A stretch of DNA of 64,000 nucleotides from Rhizobium sp. Leaf306 (GCF_001423425.1 NZ_LMNX01000002.1:186001-250000), one strand, 5' to 3'. Shown: positions 1 to 9,149, counted from the stretch's first letter. The notes: a model not told the origin generated them from the letters alone. Numbers and translations are program-made.

Positions 1-372
1 CGCAGCGATTGCGCTGGGCGCAACAGGAAGCTGGCCGTCAAGGAGTTCTGGATCGGAGATGCGCCCAACATGCCAAAGCTGCAGGAAGATGCGACCTCCG
101 GCATCGTGGACCTGCTTCGTGACGTGTTGCCAACCTTTGGCCTGGTCATCGTTCCATATCCCGGGCGTGCCCAAGTAGCCTACGCCTTGCGGAGATACAG
201 ACGTCGCTTCGCTCAGGATCAGCCCGGCACCAGCCCGTTGTCGATAGTATTCAGCCATCAATGAGTTTGGCACACGGTCAACGCCAGAGCGCTTGCGCGT
301 AAGCGGGGCCATGATGACGCGGTTCGGCAGCTCAAGAGCGCCTACCTTCAAAGGATCGAACAAACGGGACAT
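1..372 (-). CDS. Old Yellow Enzyme family flavin oxidoreductase, 5' part only
   Basis: The reading frame enters from the left window edge; only the first 124 residues are present. The N-terminus is typical of the NemA/OYE group of FMN-dependent, NADPH-using alkene reductases, with LFDPLKVGALELPNRV, then VIMAPLTRKRS, EYYRQRAGAGLILSEAT and LQLWHVGRIS, which are the first strands of the TIM barrel around the flavin. The ATG at 370-372 follows GGAGATTTTG, a good ribosome binding site. It diverges from the LysR gene at 481, which is the usual layout of a LysR regulator and its target, so regulation by that protein is a reasonable inference. Family members reduce electrophilic enones or nitro compounds; the substrate cannot be told here. 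Confidence 0.88.
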   Translation of the reverse strand, partial: MSRLFDPLKVGALELPNRVIMAPLTRKRSGVDRVPNSLMAEYYRQRAGAGLILSEATSVSPQGVGYLGTPGIWNDDQAKGWQHVTKQVHDAGGRIFLQLWHVGRISDPELLDGQLPVAPSAIAA

Positions 373-480
373 CAAAATCTCCTTGGTTGGTATGGATATG
401 GCCCTAACGCCTTCTGGAGACAATTGCCCCTCTGGTTGTCGTACTGTACACTTGAAGTCGTCAATTGGAGCGAGTGTTAA

Positions 481-1389
481 GTGGCTCTTACGAACCCTTT
501 TGGTGGCGTAGAAATCTTTATCGCGGTTGTGAAGGCTGGCTCATTCACAGCGGCCGCAACACAGTTCGGTATCACCAAGTCCGCTGTCGCGAAGGCGGTC
601 GCCCAGTTGGAAGGTCGACTTGGCGTGACGCTGCTACATCGGACAACGCGTCGGCTATCGCTGACACCCGATGGCCAGGCCTACCTCGGGCAAGCCGAAA
701 CCGCATTCGATCTGCTCCGGTCAGCAGAAGACGTTGCGCGGTCGAAGGCTAGCACTGTTCGAGGAATACTACGGGTTGACATGCCAGCGGCGTTCGGTCG
801 GCGGATCGCCATGCCGATCCTGTTGAACATTCTCAGGGCCCACCCCGACCTTCGCTTGGAGGCGAGCTTCTCGGATAGGGTCATCGACCCTGTTGAGGAG
901 GGGGTAGACTTATGTCTGCGTTTCGGCGAGTTGCCTGACCGAACTGACATTGCTGCTCGACCACTTGGATCACAGCGCCTCGTTCTTTGCGCGGCACCGC
1001 GCTATCTCGATGATGCAGGGGAACCCACGGACCTACGCGATCTTCAAAATCACATCTGCATTCTCGGAGGCTCGCAATCTAGAGCCGCGCCTTGGCGTTT
1101 CATCGAGAGCGATGGGCGCGTGAAGTCAGTTGATCCAATTGCAACCCATCTGGTGAGCGACGGGGAGGTGGTCATCGATATGGCAGTTGCCGGTTTCGGC
1201 TTATGCCAAATGCCGCAGTCTCTTCTGCAGCCTTACATCGAACGGAAAGAGCTAGTCGAAGTGCTGCCTGAACGGTGCCAGGTGCAGTCGCCGTTCAACG
1301 CTGTTTGGCCCGCGACCCGTGCGATACTCCCCCGGGTCCGAACTGTGGTGGATGAGCTTGTTCGACGGGCTCACTCTAAAGCTCTTTAG
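481..1389 (+). CDS. LysR family transcriptional regulator
   Basis: A 302-residue LysR-type regulator. Residues about 8-65 form the winged HTH (SFTAAATQFGITKSAVAKAV, then LGVTLLHRTTRRLSLT), and the remainder is the periplasmic-binding-protein-like effector domain. The start is a GTG preceded by GGAGCGAGTGTTAA. It is divergent from the Old Yellow Enzyme gene, with a 108-bp intergenic region that contains AT-rich dyads such as GTACTGTAC; a role as that gene's redox- or electrophile-responsive regulator is inferred from position only. The type resembles the CrgA/AaeR-like LysR group often paired with oxidoreductases. Confidence 0.92.
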   Translation: MALTNPFGGVEIFIAVVKAGSFTAAATQFGITKSAVAKAVAQLEGRLGVTLLHRTTRRLSLTPDGQAYLGQAETAFDLLRSAEDVARSKASTVRGILRVDMPAAFGRRIAMPILLNILRAHPDLRLEASFSDRVIDPVEEGVDLCLRFGELPDRTDIAARPLGSQRLVLCAAPRYLDDAGEPTDLRDLQNHICILGGSQSRAAPWRFIESDGRVKSVDPIATHLVSDGEVVIDMAVAGFGLCQMPQSLLQPYIERKELVEVLPERCQVQSPFNAVWPATRAILPRVRTVVDELVRRAHSKAL

Positions 1390-1509
1390 CAAGCCAATGA
1401 CCTAGCCACCGTTCAGTAACCGGCCCGAGGTCGTTATGCGAAAGTTACTGCAGGTTCAATTAGTCAGCGATAGAGTAGTAAATTAAATGAATTTCAGCAG
1501 AAAATTCGA

Positions 1510-1956
1510 ATGAAGAAAAACGAAGACATCCATCCAGAAGCTGCTGTGGCTCCTGGCTATTTGGCAAATCATGCCGAACGAGTGTTCAACCGGTCGGTAG
1601 ATAACGCGTTGCGATCCCATGGTATATCGCTGACCCTACTTGGCCCGCTGCTATGGTTGTCTTGGCGCGGGCCTATGCTGCAGAGGGACCTCGTAAAAGC
1701 ATCGGCCGTGAAGCAGCCCGCGATGGTCGCGACACTCGATAAGTTGGAAGTGGCAGGCTATATTGAGCGTTCCCCCGTGCCAGCTAATAAGCGTGCCTCA
1801 ATAGTGATCATCACGCCACGCGGCCAAGAACTGGCAGCGCTTGGGCGACAGGTGTTGCTCGCCACAAATGCGAGAGGGATGCAGGGCTTCAGCCCTGAAG
1901 AGGCTGTGGTTTTCGTAGCGATGCTCCAACGCTTTATCGGCAATCTGGAACGATAA
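1510..1956 (+). CDS. MarR family transcriptional regulator
   Basis: 148 residues with the MarR winged helix: helices with RVFNRSVDNALRSHGI, the recognition region QRDLVKASAVKQPAMVATLD, and the wing VPANKRASIVIITPRGQ. Proteins of this family are dimeric repressors released by small phenolic or lipophilic ligands. It lies 73 bp upstream of an FAD monooxygenase on the same strand, and two identical-spacing palindromes sit between them, so it probably represses that gene and perhaps itself. No strong Shine-Dalgarno is visible before the ATG. Confidence 0.9.
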   Translation: MKKNEDIHPEAAVAPGYLANHAERVFNRSVDNALRSHGISLTLLGPLLWLSWRGPMLQRDLVKASAVKQPAMVATLDKLEVAGYIERSPVPANKRASIVIITPRGQELAALGRQVLLATNARGMQGFSPEEAVVFVAMLQRFIGNLER

Positions 1957-1966
1957 AGGCGATTAT

Positions 1967-2001
1967 ATCATTCGTGATGTTTACTTAATATCATGCGTGA
2001 T
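1967..2001. promoter_or_regulatory. Paired palindromes, probable MarR operators
   Basis: Two 12-bp palindromes, ATCATTCGTGAT (1967-1978) and ATCATGCGTGAT (1990-2001), differ at one central base and have centres 23 bp apart, about two helical turns. They lie between the marR-like gene and the FAD monooxygenase. Short ATCA-N4-TGAT dyads of this type fit MarR dimer sites; assignment to this MarR is inference. Confidence 0.6.
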
Positions 2002-2029
2002 GTAATCACGGGACAACAGGAGTATCTGT

Positions 2030-3226
2030 ATGTCCAAACGAGTCCTCATTAGTGGCGCGAGCGTCGCAGGCAACACGACGGCCTGGTGGCTATCTCGATA
2101 TGGCTTCGAAGTCACGGTTATCGAAAAAGCCCCGGCGTTTCGCGACGGTGGCCAAAACGTCGATGTTCGCGGGGCTGGCCGCGAAGTGTTGCGCAGGATG
2201 GGCTTGGAGCAATCGGCGCTCGATCTCACCACTGGAGAGGCGGGAACAGACTGGGTAGATGAGAATGACAACACAATTGCGCGGTTTGCCGTAGCCGATA
2301 TCGGCGACGGACCGACTGCCGAGCTGGAGATGATGCGCGGCGACATTGCCCGAATGATCTATGACCCGGCAAGCCAGCGAGTAGCCTATCGGTTTGGTGA
2401 AACGATACACGCTTTGGAGCAGGATGCCTCAGGCGTCACCGTGCACTTCGCAAGCGGCACAAGCGAACGCTATGACGTCGTGATTGCTGCAGAAGGCGTT
2501 GGGTCGCCGACCCGGGAGAAGATATTTCCAGACGAAAACAAACCGAAGTGGATGGATATCACTATCGCGTATTTCGGCATTCCCAAGACGACCGATGACG
2601 GCGAATTCTCACGCCAGTACAACACCATCGGGGGGATCGGCGCGACCCTGAAACCGGGTCGCGAAGACAATGTCCATGTATACATGGGTATGCAGAAAAA
2701 GCCGGAGGGCGAGAATGAGTGGAGCACCGAGCGTCAGAAGCTCTTCCTGAAGGAGAAATTCTCTCATGCAGGATGGCATTTCCCGCGCATTCTGGACGGC
2801 ATGTTCAAGACTGACGATTTCTATTTCGATGTCTTGAGGCAGGTTCGGATGGATCGGTGGTCTAACGGCCGAGTGGTGCTGACGGGAGATGCTGCCTGGT
2901 GCGCCACGCCATTATCGGGCATTGGAACGACGCTTGCGGTGGTGGGTGGCTATGTGTTGGCAGGCGAATTGTCGAAGACGAATGATCTTCCATCTGCGCT
3001 TGCAGCATACGAACGCGTAATGCGGCCTTTCGTAAAGGAAGGGCAAGGTGTACCGAAAATTTTGCCTCGTATGCTCTGGCCTCACTCCCGTATCGGCCTG
3101 GCTGTCCTTCGTGGTACGATGCGCGTAGCCGGGACAGCTTTTGTTCGAAAGACTTTTTCGAACTTGTACCTCAGGGACTCGAAGAAGGTCGAACTCCCAA
3201 ATTATGCAGACACATCGACGGTATAA
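2030..3226 (+). CDS. FAD-dependent aromatic-ring monooxygenase
   Basis: 398 residues of the group A flavoprotein hydroxylase family (PHBH fold; includes TetX-like tetracycline-inactivating enzymes and many phenolic hydroxylases). Seen: the dinucleotide-binding start LISGASVAGNTTAWWL, the mid-protein DG-type motif around AAEGVGSPTRE, and the FAD-ribityl GD motif VVLTGDAAWCATPLSGIG. A good RBS (CAGGAG) precedes the ATG. It lies downstream of the MarR gene and paired palindromes and is probably induced by its substrate or a similar compound. The substrate cannot be told; TetX-like activity is only one possibility. Confidence 0.87.
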   Translation: MSKRVLISGASVAGNTTAWWLSRYGFEVTVIEKAPAFRDGGQNVDVRGAGREVLRRMGLEQSALDLTTGEAGTDWVDENDNTIARFAVADIGDGPTAELEMMRGDIARMIYDPASQRVAYRFGETIHALEQDASGVTVHFASGTSERYDVVIAAEGVGSPTREKIFPDENKPKWMDITIAYFGIPKTTDDGEFSRQYNTIGGIGATLKPGREDNVHVYMGMQKKPEGENEWSTERQKLFLKEKFSHAGWHFPRILDGMFKTDDFYFDVLRQVRMDRWSNGRVVLTGDAAWCATPLSGIGTTLAVVGGYVLAGELSKTNDLPSALAAYERVMRPFVKEGQGVPKILPRMLWPHSRIGLAVLRGTMRVAGTAFVRKTFSNLYLRDSKKVELPNYADTSTV

Positions 3227-3230
3227 CGGT

Positions 3231-4247
3231 TCAGGAAACCAGACCTTCGGCAGCATCACCACCATTTGAGACGATGCTGTAGCCGCTTATCTGAATTGAT
3301 ACGTCCTCATCCAGGCTTCCGACCTCGGTGAATGTAAGGCTGTCTCGGATTTGCTTCCTCAACCAGCCATTCGCCGGATCGCTATCGGCATGGTTTGCCC
3401 AGACCATTTTCACCGGCGGAAATGTTAGGTTTACAGGTAGTGGACTTGTCTCCAGTCCCAGCAGAGCTGCATAGCGAGCAGCGATCCGACTCGGAACCGT
3501 TGCAATGACCGGCGCAACCTGCGCCGCCGAGAGTACCGACATATAGCCAGGTGCGGCCGCAATTACGTTCAGTTCTACGTCAGCCATCTCAAGCGCGTCC
3601 TTGATACAGCCCTGCAACGTCTCATTTTGTGAGATGGTGGCGTGCTCAGCGGAAAGATAGGCAGCAAGGCCGACCGGGTTCGAAAGCTCCAGCAGCGCAG
3701 GGTTAAAGCAGCATGCCATCTCGGGTTCATAGAGCGTCTCGAAAGAACGGCGGCTTGCCTTCGAATAGGTGCAGCCGACCGCGATATCGATGCTTCCATC
3801 CTCTAAGGACGGCTCCATAGCGTCGTACGGAAATACCCTAGCCAAAACCTTGAGACCGGGCGCGTCGCGACGTAGGCGCATCGTCAACTCGGGGATTAGC
3901 AGCAGTTCGATTTCCGGGGACATGGCAATCCGGAACGTTCGCTCTTCCGTCGCGGGGTCAAAAGCTTGGCTGCCGGTCAACGCCATCTGCGCCTGACGAA
4001 GGGCGCGGCGCACGGGGATAGCAAGGCTCCGGGCTCGTGCAGTCGGCTGCATTACCTGCCCAACGCGAATAAAGAGATCGTCCTGTAATAGAACCCGGAG
4101 CGTCGATAACGAATGGCTCATTGCCGGTTGCTGAATCTTAAGCCGCCGTGCTGCCTTGGTAACATTTCCTTCTGCCATCAGGGCATCGAAGGCCACGAGA
4201 AGATTAAGGTCGAACGAGCGCAGATTGAAATGATCGATAGTTGTCAT
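3231..4247 (-). CDS. LysR family transcriptional regulator (NodD-like type)
   Basis: About 338 residues. The N-terminus LRSFDLNLLVAFDALM and the HTH NVTKAARRLKIQQPAMSHSL are characteristic of the NodD/NahR/SyrM branch of LysR proteins, followed by LFIRVGQVMQPTARA and a long effector domain. I choose the ATG at 4247 rather than 4256 because the protein then begins just before the conserved FDLNLL. It is divergent from the exported MBL-fold hydrolase at 4347 and probably regulates it. Its 3' end is 4 bp from the end of the FAD monooxygenase gene, which is convergent. Confidence 0.9.
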   Translation of the reverse strand: MTTIDHFNLRSFDLNLLVAFDALMAEGNVTKAARRLKIQQPAMSHSLSTLRVLLQDDLFIRVGQVMQPTARARSLAIPVRRALRQAQMALTGSQAFDPATEERTFRIAMSPEIELLLIPELTMRLRRDAPGLKVLARVFPYDAMEPSLEDGSIDIAVGCTYSKASRRSFETLYEPEMACCFNPALLELSNPVGLAAYLSAEHATISQNETLQGCIKDALEMADVELNVIAAAPGYMSVLSAAQVAPVIATVPSRIAARYAALLGLETSPLPVNLTFPPVKMVWANHADSDPANGWLRKQIRDSLTFTEVGSLDEDVSIQISGYSIVSNGGDAAEGLVS

Positions 4248-4346
4248 GAGCCACATCGATTTGATTGCTGATAAAGCGATACATACGTGGTCTTCAGGTC
4301 AGTTCAAGGCCGTCTCCCTCAAGCCTTCTACCACTTGGAGTTATAC

Positions 4347-5321
4347 ATGCAGACCCGACGCTCACTTCTCATCAGCACCACCGGTGCAGCATTTGCTGCG
4401 GGTGTCATCGCTTCCCTGCCTGCCACCGCTTTAGCCAAGGCACCAATGATCGGTAAACAGGCCGCAAGCTTTTACCGGATGAAATTGGGTGCCTACGAGA
4501 TCACCGCACTGTCCGACGGCACGGTGAATCTGCCAATGGCGAAAATTTATAAGAACATTACTGAAAGTGTCGCAGAGACCTATCTCGCTGGTCATTTCCA
4601 GTCGGGTTCAGCCGAAACCTCGGTCAATGCCTTTCTGGTCAATACCGGCGACAAGCTCGTTCTCATCGATGCAGGCACCGGGGACCTGATGGGGCCGTCG
4701 CTCGGCAAGCTCGTCTCAAATATCGAGGCTGCTGGCTACAAGGTAGATCAGATAGACGACGTAATTCTTACGCACATCCACGCCGATCATTCTGGCGGGC
4801 TCGTCGCCAACGGCGAACCTGTGTTTAAAAACGCGATCCTGCACGTCAACTATCGGGAAGCCGAATTCTGGCTCAATGCCGATGCAGAGGCCAAGGCTGA
4901 CAGGGTGCTGGGCCCGCAGATAGACCAAGCTGAGAGATGCGTTGGACCCTACGTGAACGCCAAAAAATTCGGAACCTTTGCAGACAACGCCGCCCCGTTG
5001 CCCGGCTTTGGTTCTGTGCTGCGGGCTGGCCATACTCCAGGCCACAGCGGCATCATCTTGGAAAGCCAGGGCAAGAAGATCGTGTTCTGGGGTGATGTCG
5101 CTCATGGCGACGTCCTGCAGTATGACCATCCGGAAGTTACGGTCGATTTCGACGTCGACCAGACAAGAGCTGCAGAATCACGCGCGATTGCATTCGCCGA
5201 AGCGGCAGATCAAAAATATCTGGTCGCAGGGGCTCATCACGCCTTTCCAGGTATTGGTCATGTCCGACGTGACGAGACGAATTATGATTGGGTACCTGTG
5301 GTCTACAGCGCCAATTACTGA
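4347..5321 (+). CDS. Exported MBL-fold metallo-hydrolase
   Basis: 324 residues. The N-terminus MQTRRSLLISTTGAAFAAG has a twin-arginine (TRRSLL) motif followed by a hydrophobic stretch and Ala-X-Ala-like cleavage region, so Tat export is likely. The metallo-beta-lactamase metal site THIHADHSGG is intact, with the later GHTPGHSG histidine and a WGDVAHGD aspartate, enough for a binuclear zinc site. The start at 4347 follows TTGGAG; a longer frame from 4287 would bury the signal peptide. Relatives include quinolone- and acyl-homoserine-lactone-degrading lactonases, but the substrate here is unknown. It is divergent from the NodD-like LysR gene. Confidence 0.85.
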   Translation: MQTRRSLLISTTGAAFAAGVIASLPATALAKAPMIGKQAASFYRMKLGAYEITALSDGTVNLPMAKIYKNITESVAETYLAGHFQSGSAETSVNAFLVNTGDKLVLIDAGTGDLMGPSLGKLVSNIEAAGYKVDQIDDVILTHIHADHSGGLVANGEPVFKNAILHVNYREAEFWLNADAEAKADRVLGPQIDQAERCVGPYVNAKKFGTFADNAAPLPGFGSVLRAGHTPGHSGIILESQGKKIVFWGDVAHGDVLQYDHPEVTVDFDVDQTRAAESRAIAFAEAADQKYLVAGAHHAFPGIGHVRRDETNYDWVPVVYSANY

Positions 5322-5327
5322 TTTCGG

Positions 5328-5360
5328 ATCAGGCATCGTTTCCGTGACGGTGCCTGATTT
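5328..5360 (+). terminator. Stem-loop after the MBL-fold gene
   Basis: Six bases after the stop codon a perfect 8-bp stem (ATCAGGCA / TGCCTGAT, extendable with a bulge) closes a roughly 15-base loop and is followed by TTTATG. It fits a weak intrinsic terminator for the MBL gene. Confidence 0.55.
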
Positions 5361-5684
5361 ATGAAAGTATATGCTGGATTGCGTCAGGCTGAAGATGGCC
5401 CATCGATCTCGGCCCGAGCTGTTACCCGTAGACACCGTAGCCGATTCAATCGCCGCTCTGCTCCCGGCGTCAAACCTCGCTCTGGATGCTTCGATGTTCT
5501 GCCATGTGTCCCAAATCCAGTCGGTATCAACACAGGGCAGCAATTCGGTGTAATATTGCCGCGCCACAAGGCCGTCTTCGGCTCTTGCACGGACGATCTG
5601 CAATACTTCGATTCCGCAGGAAACGGGTGGCGTCAAGCGTCCGTGCGTCTGTATCGCTCGGCCTTCAACAATGGAGGCTAACGC
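5361..5684. other. Gap without a recognisable gene
   Basis: No strand gives a protein I recognise. A minus-strand frame of 152 codons (5178-5636) runs over it and continues back into the MBL gene; one part (ARQYYTELLPCVDTDWIWD) looks protein-like, so a relic of an older gene is possible. The last 10-15 bases hold AATGGAGGCTAACGC, the RBS of the SDR gene. Confidence 0.4.
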
Positions 5685-6434
5685 ATGGGTTTGCTCGAAA
5701 ACAAGGTAGCTATCGTCACGGGTGCATCGTCAGGTATCGGCCGCGCCGCCGCGTTGCTGTTCAGCGCCGAAGGGGCGGCGGTTGTGATCAACGGAAGAAA
5801 CAGTGCGGCACTCGATCATGTTTTGGGCAGTATTCGTGCTGAGGGAGGACGGGCCGTTGCAGTTGCGGGCGATGTCGGCCTGCCGGAGACGCATGCGCGG
5901 CTGGTAGCGGAGGCCTATCACGCCTTCGGAGGGTTGGACATCGCCTTCAACAACGCGGCGTCTGTCGGTCCCGTTAAGCCCCTGGCCGAGGTCGAGTTGC
6001 CGGAATGGCAAAATACGATCTCAACGACGCTGACCTCTGCCTTCCTCGCGAGCCGCGTTCAAATTCCCGCAATGCTTCAAGCGGGCGGCGGCAGCATCAT
6101 CTTTACATCGAGCTTTGTCGGCACGAGCGTTGGGCTTCCGGGCATGGCGGTTTATGCCGCTGCGAAAGCGGGCTTGATGGGGTTAGTGAAGGGTATCACG
6201 GCGGATTACGGAAGCCAGGGCATCAGGGCGAACGCTCTCATCCCAGGCGGGGTGGATACTCCTATCGCTGGTGACGAAGGCCAGAAGGCATGGGCGGCCG
6301 GGCTGCATGCAATGAAACGCATCGCGCAACCCGAGGAGATCGCGAATGCGGCCCTCTTCCTCGCCAGCTCCATGTCGAGCTTTGTCATGGGTTCAGCCCT
6401 GTACGCGGACGGCGGTAACTCTGCGGTCAAATAA
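5685..6434 (+). CDS. Short-chain dehydrogenase/reductase (SDR), classical type
   Basis: 249 residues, the usual length for a classical SDR. The Rossmann glycine motif TGASSGIGRA (residues about 12-21), the structural NNAASVG, the catalytic Ser region FTSSFVG, the YAAAK Tyr-Lys pair and the C-terminal ALYADGG are all present. The residues suggest an active NAD(P)H-dependent oxidoreductase. A strong AATGGAGG RBS precedes the ATG. It is on the same strand as the MBL gene but 360 bp and a terminator-like hairpin downstream, so it is probably separately transcribed. The substrate is unknown. Confidence 0.92.
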   Translation: MGLLENKVAIVTGASSGIGRAAALLFSAEGAAVVINGRNSAALDHVLGSIRAEGGRAVAVAGDVGLPETHARLVAEAYHAFGGLDIAFNNAASVGPVKPLAEVELPEWQNTISTTLTSAFLASRVQIPAMLQAGGGSIIFTSSFVGTSVGLPGMAVYAAAKAGLMGLVKGITADYGSQGIRANALIPGGVDTPIAGDEGQKAWAAGLHAMKRIAQPEEIANAALFLASSMSSFVMGSALYADGGNSAVK

Positions 6435-6452
6435 TCGTCAAATCCTGGGGAT

Positions 6453-6467
6453 CGCCGCTATGCGGCG
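6453..6467 (+). terminator. Short GC hairpin after the SDR gene
   Basis: A 6-bp perfect stem CGCCGC / GCGGCG with a 3-base loop lies 19 bp after the stop codon. There is no T-run after it, so terminator function is uncertain. Confidence 0.3.
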
Positions 6468-6616
6468 CTCCTCTCCATGAAATGGGCTGGACCGCTTTTC
6501 GGCTCGAAGCCGAGGTCGCATTTTGGCCCAAACAGGTCATCTGCTTGCTTTAATAGCGGCAGGCGCACGCCGCCTAACGAAATAGCACTACGCCTGCGGC
6601 TATCCAACCGACAATC

Positions 6617-7993
6617 CTATCGAGACTTCAAAACGGCATCCTTAGATGGTTTGGCACCTTCGACCAGGATCACGTTGGGAGATGTTGACGCTTCGCCCGC
6701 ATTGACGATCGCACGTGTGGGGCTGGTTGCGGATGCCATCGCGGCTCCCTTGGCATCGGTCTTGAAGGCGACGATCGGTTCCGGCTGGCCTTCGAAGAGC
6801 AGCGTGTAAGTGGTGTCCGGCTTCAGCTTGGAAACGCTGACGTCGACGATATCGATCAAACCGAGATTGCGCGAAACGATCATGCCGCTGCCCTCCATAT
6901 TCTCTGCGGGCTTGAGCCTGAGGGTGATGTTCTCGGGCATATCCTTTCGCGGCTCCAAGTTTTGACGGCCATCACCGCCCACAACTGCGTCGGGAACATA
7001 GATCAGGGCCTGCGGAGCTTGGCCGGAGGGGATGTGGGCGATCTTCGTCTGCTTTTCGGTGTCGATGACATCGATCGCATCGCCATTCTCCAGTCCGACA
7101 TAGATACGGCTGCCGTCTCCGGAGCCCCAGATGCCATGCGGAAGCGCACCGACCGGTATGGTGGAGACCAGTTTGGCGTCATCGTCGAGTGTGTAGACTT
7201 TCACGACATTCTCGCCGCCAATGGTCACGTAAGCGAGGGTGCCAGCGGGTGTCTTGGCAAAGGCCAGATGGTTTGTGATCGGGCCGGTATCGATAACACC
7301 CTTGACCTCGAGGGTTTTGGTATCGATCCGCGTTACCTTGCCGACGTCCTTGTGGGTCAGCCAGGCTTCCTTGCCGTCGGGCGTGACCTGTATGAACGGC
7401 GAGAAGGGCGACACGACCGGGATGGCAGCTAGCAGCTTTTTCGACGCCACGTCGAAGACCTGGACGACGGGGTTGAAGCTGTTTGCGACGAAGGCGCGCT
7501 TGCCGTCGGGCGCGAAGATCGTCATGCCGGGGCCACTCTCCGTCTTGATCCGATCGGTCTCCTTGAACGTCTTGGCGTCGATGACCGACAGGTAGTCTTC
7601 TCCACGAACCGTCACCCAGACATGCTTGCCATCGGGTGTGAAGAAGGCTTCGTGCGGGTTGCGGCCGATATAGGTCACACCCTTCACCTTGTTGGTCGCG
7701 GTATCGATGAAGGTCACCGAATTGGTAACGGTGGAGACAGCAACGATTGTTTTATGGTCCGGCGAGAAGCCGAGACCGTGAACATTGACCTCGCCCTTGT
7801 AGAGAGGGCTCAGGACGTTCGGCCTTGGATCACCTAGCTTGATCAGACCCAGAAGCGTGTTCGTCGAGGGATCGATGACGGAAACCGTGTTGCTGTTCTG
7901 GTCGGCGGCATAGACTCGATCCTTGGCGTCCGGAAGAGCCAGGGCGGGAGATGCTGCGAGTGCGGACATCAGAACCAGGATGGAACGTTTCAT
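6617..7993 (-). CDS. Periplasmic YncE-type beta-propeller protein
   Basis: 458 residues with an N-terminal signal peptide (MKRSILVLMSALAASPALA). The body carries repeated YVTN/NHL-like blades: RVYAADQNSNTVSVID, TVTNSVTFIDTATNKV, HVWVTVRGEDYLSVID, RAFVANSFNPVVQVFD and RIYVGLENGDAIDVID, about seven in all, then a small C-terminal beta domain. Such YncE-like propellers are secreted or periplasmic, often in metal- or redox-linked operons, with no agreed enzymatic role. The start overlaps the stop of the DUF305 gene by ATGA, so the two are translationally coupled. Confidence 0.85.
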   Translation of the reverse strand: MKRSILVLMSALAASPALALPDAKDRVYAADQNSNTVSVIDPSTNTLLGLIKLGDPRPNVLSPLYKGEVNVHGLGFSPDHKTIVAVSTVTNSVTFIDTATNKVKGVTYIGRNPHEAFFTPDGKHVWVTVRGEDYLSVIDAKTFKETDRIKTESGPGMTIFAPDGKRAFVANSFNPVVQVFDVASKKLLAAIPVVSPFSPFIQVTPDGKEAWLTHKDVGKVTRIDTKTLEVKGVIDTGPITNHLAFAKTPAGTLAYVTIGGENVVKVYTLDDDAKLVSTIPVGALPHGIWGSGDGSRIYVGLENGDAIDVIDTEKQTKIAHIPSGQAPQALIYVPDAVVGGDGRQNLEPRKDMPENITLRLKPAENMEGSGMIVSRNLGLIDIVDVSVSKLKPDTTYTLLFEGQPEPIVAFKTDAKGAAMASATSPTRAIVNAGEASTSPNVILVEGAKPSKDAVLKSR

Positions 7994-8406
7994 TTTACGG
8001 TCTCCAGAGTTGCGGCAGGTTGATTGCCCGACTGATCGAGCATCGTGTGCATCAGTTGAATCTCATAGGTCTGCTCGGTGATGATCGATTGAGCGAGGTT
8101 TCGAATTTGCGGGTCTTTCGTGCTGACCAGAACCGCCTTGGCCATATCGACAGCGCCCTGATGATGCGGGATCATTTGCGCCAGGAAATCCCTGTCCGGA
8201 TTTCCGGTCTCAGGAACCGACATCATGCCGGCATGCATCTTTTCCATTGCAGCCTTCATGCTTGCCGAGAACGCATCTGCTGCTTCATTCTCGCCCGCCG
8301 GTTCGGGCTGATGATGCTGGTGCTGCTGTTCTGACAAGGCGGGGCTGAGGGAACAGAGGCCTATGCCGACCGCCGTTGCGATAAGAACTGTGACTTTGGC
8401 GCGCAT
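7990..8406 (-). CDS. DUF305 family exported protein
   Basis: 138 residues: signal peptide MRAKVTVLIATAVGIGLC and a His-rich linker (EQQHQHHQPEP), then the DUF305 core with FLAQMIPHHQGAVDMAK and a second EIQLMHTML helix. DUF305 folds as a ferritin-like four-helix bundle and the conserved Met/His residues bind metal, copper in several characterised relatives. It sits upstream of, and overlaps by 4 bp, the beta-propeller gene, with a DsbA-like gene further upstream. A periplasmic metal-handling or redox role is inferred from family and context. Confidence 0.85.
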   Translation of the reverse strand: MRAKVTVLIATAVGIGLCSLSPALSEQQHQHHQPEPAGENEAADAFSASMKAAMEKMHAGMMSVPETGNPDRDFLAQMIPHHQGAVDMAKAVLVSTKDPQIRNLAQSIITEQTYEIQLMHTMLDQSGNQPAATLETVK

Positions 8407-8531
8407 GAGGTCTTCCTTTCGACAAGAGTGGGTAAGAACCCCCCGAGGCGGGATTCATTCCCACGTGACGGACAATCCGTGCTCACGTTCCCGTGACTGG
8501 GCTCCGGGTGCTCTGCATCGGGCCTTTCTGA

Positions 8532-9149
8532 TCAGTCGGCTTGTGCGGCGGCGATAGCATCGGAGACCTCGTCGAAACTGCGCTTCACTTCGACCCGCTC
8601 GCCGTTGACAAAGAACGATGGCGTGCCGGCCACACCGAACTTCTGACTGGCCTCGGTCGTCACGGCATTGAGCTTGTCCAGATAGGCCTGATCGGCAACA
8701 GCGCGATCGAAGCCCGCACGGTCGATGCCCATGCTAGCGGCGATCTCGCGCAGCACATCCTCGGCGTTTGAGGCCGAAGCAATCTCATCGGACTTCGACA
8801 TGAAGGTCGATACCGTCTCATCGAATCTGTCCTGGCCCCGCGTATTCGCCAGCATGAAGATGACGGCATCCGCCGAATTTCGCACGAAGGGCCGGTAGGC
8901 GATCTTCAGCTTGCCCGGTGCCACATACGTCTCCTGCAGCTTCGGCAAGTCTTTTTCATGGAAGGCGATGCAGTGACTGCAAGTCGGGGAGGAATAGACG
9001 ACCAGCGTGACCGGGGCCGTCTTCACTCCAACGATACTGTCCTGGAGCACAGCCGGATTCATCAAGCCCTGCACGGGGTCGGCCTTGGCGGACCCTACAC
9101 ATCCCAACGCAATGCCGCCGACAATCACGGCCATAATACGAAGCGTCAT
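8532..9149 (-). CDS. DsbA-family periplasmic thiol-disulfide protein
   Basis: 205 residues with a signal peptide (MTLRIMAVIVGGIALGCVG). The thioredoxin-fold active site is SPTCSHCIAFHE, a CxxC with the dipeptide SH, and the cis-proline loop is GVAGTPSFFVNGERV. This matches the DsbA/BdbD-like Thioredoxin_4 group, which oxidises or reduces exported proteins. It lies between the DUF305 and TDT transporter genes on the same strand, with 125- and 63-bp gaps, and may share their transcription. The partner is unknown; no DsbB-like gene is in the window. Confidence 0.88.
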   Translation of the reverse strand: MTLRIMAVIVGGIALGCVGSAKADPVQGLMNPAVLQDSIVGVKTAPVTLVVYSSPTCSHCIAFHEKDLPKLQETYVAPGKLKIAYRPFVRNSADAVIFMLANTRGQDRFDETVSTFMSKSDEIASASNAEDVLREIAASMGIDRAGFDRAVADQAYLDKLNAVTTEASQKFGVAGTPSFFVNGERVEVKRSFDEVSDAIAAAQAD

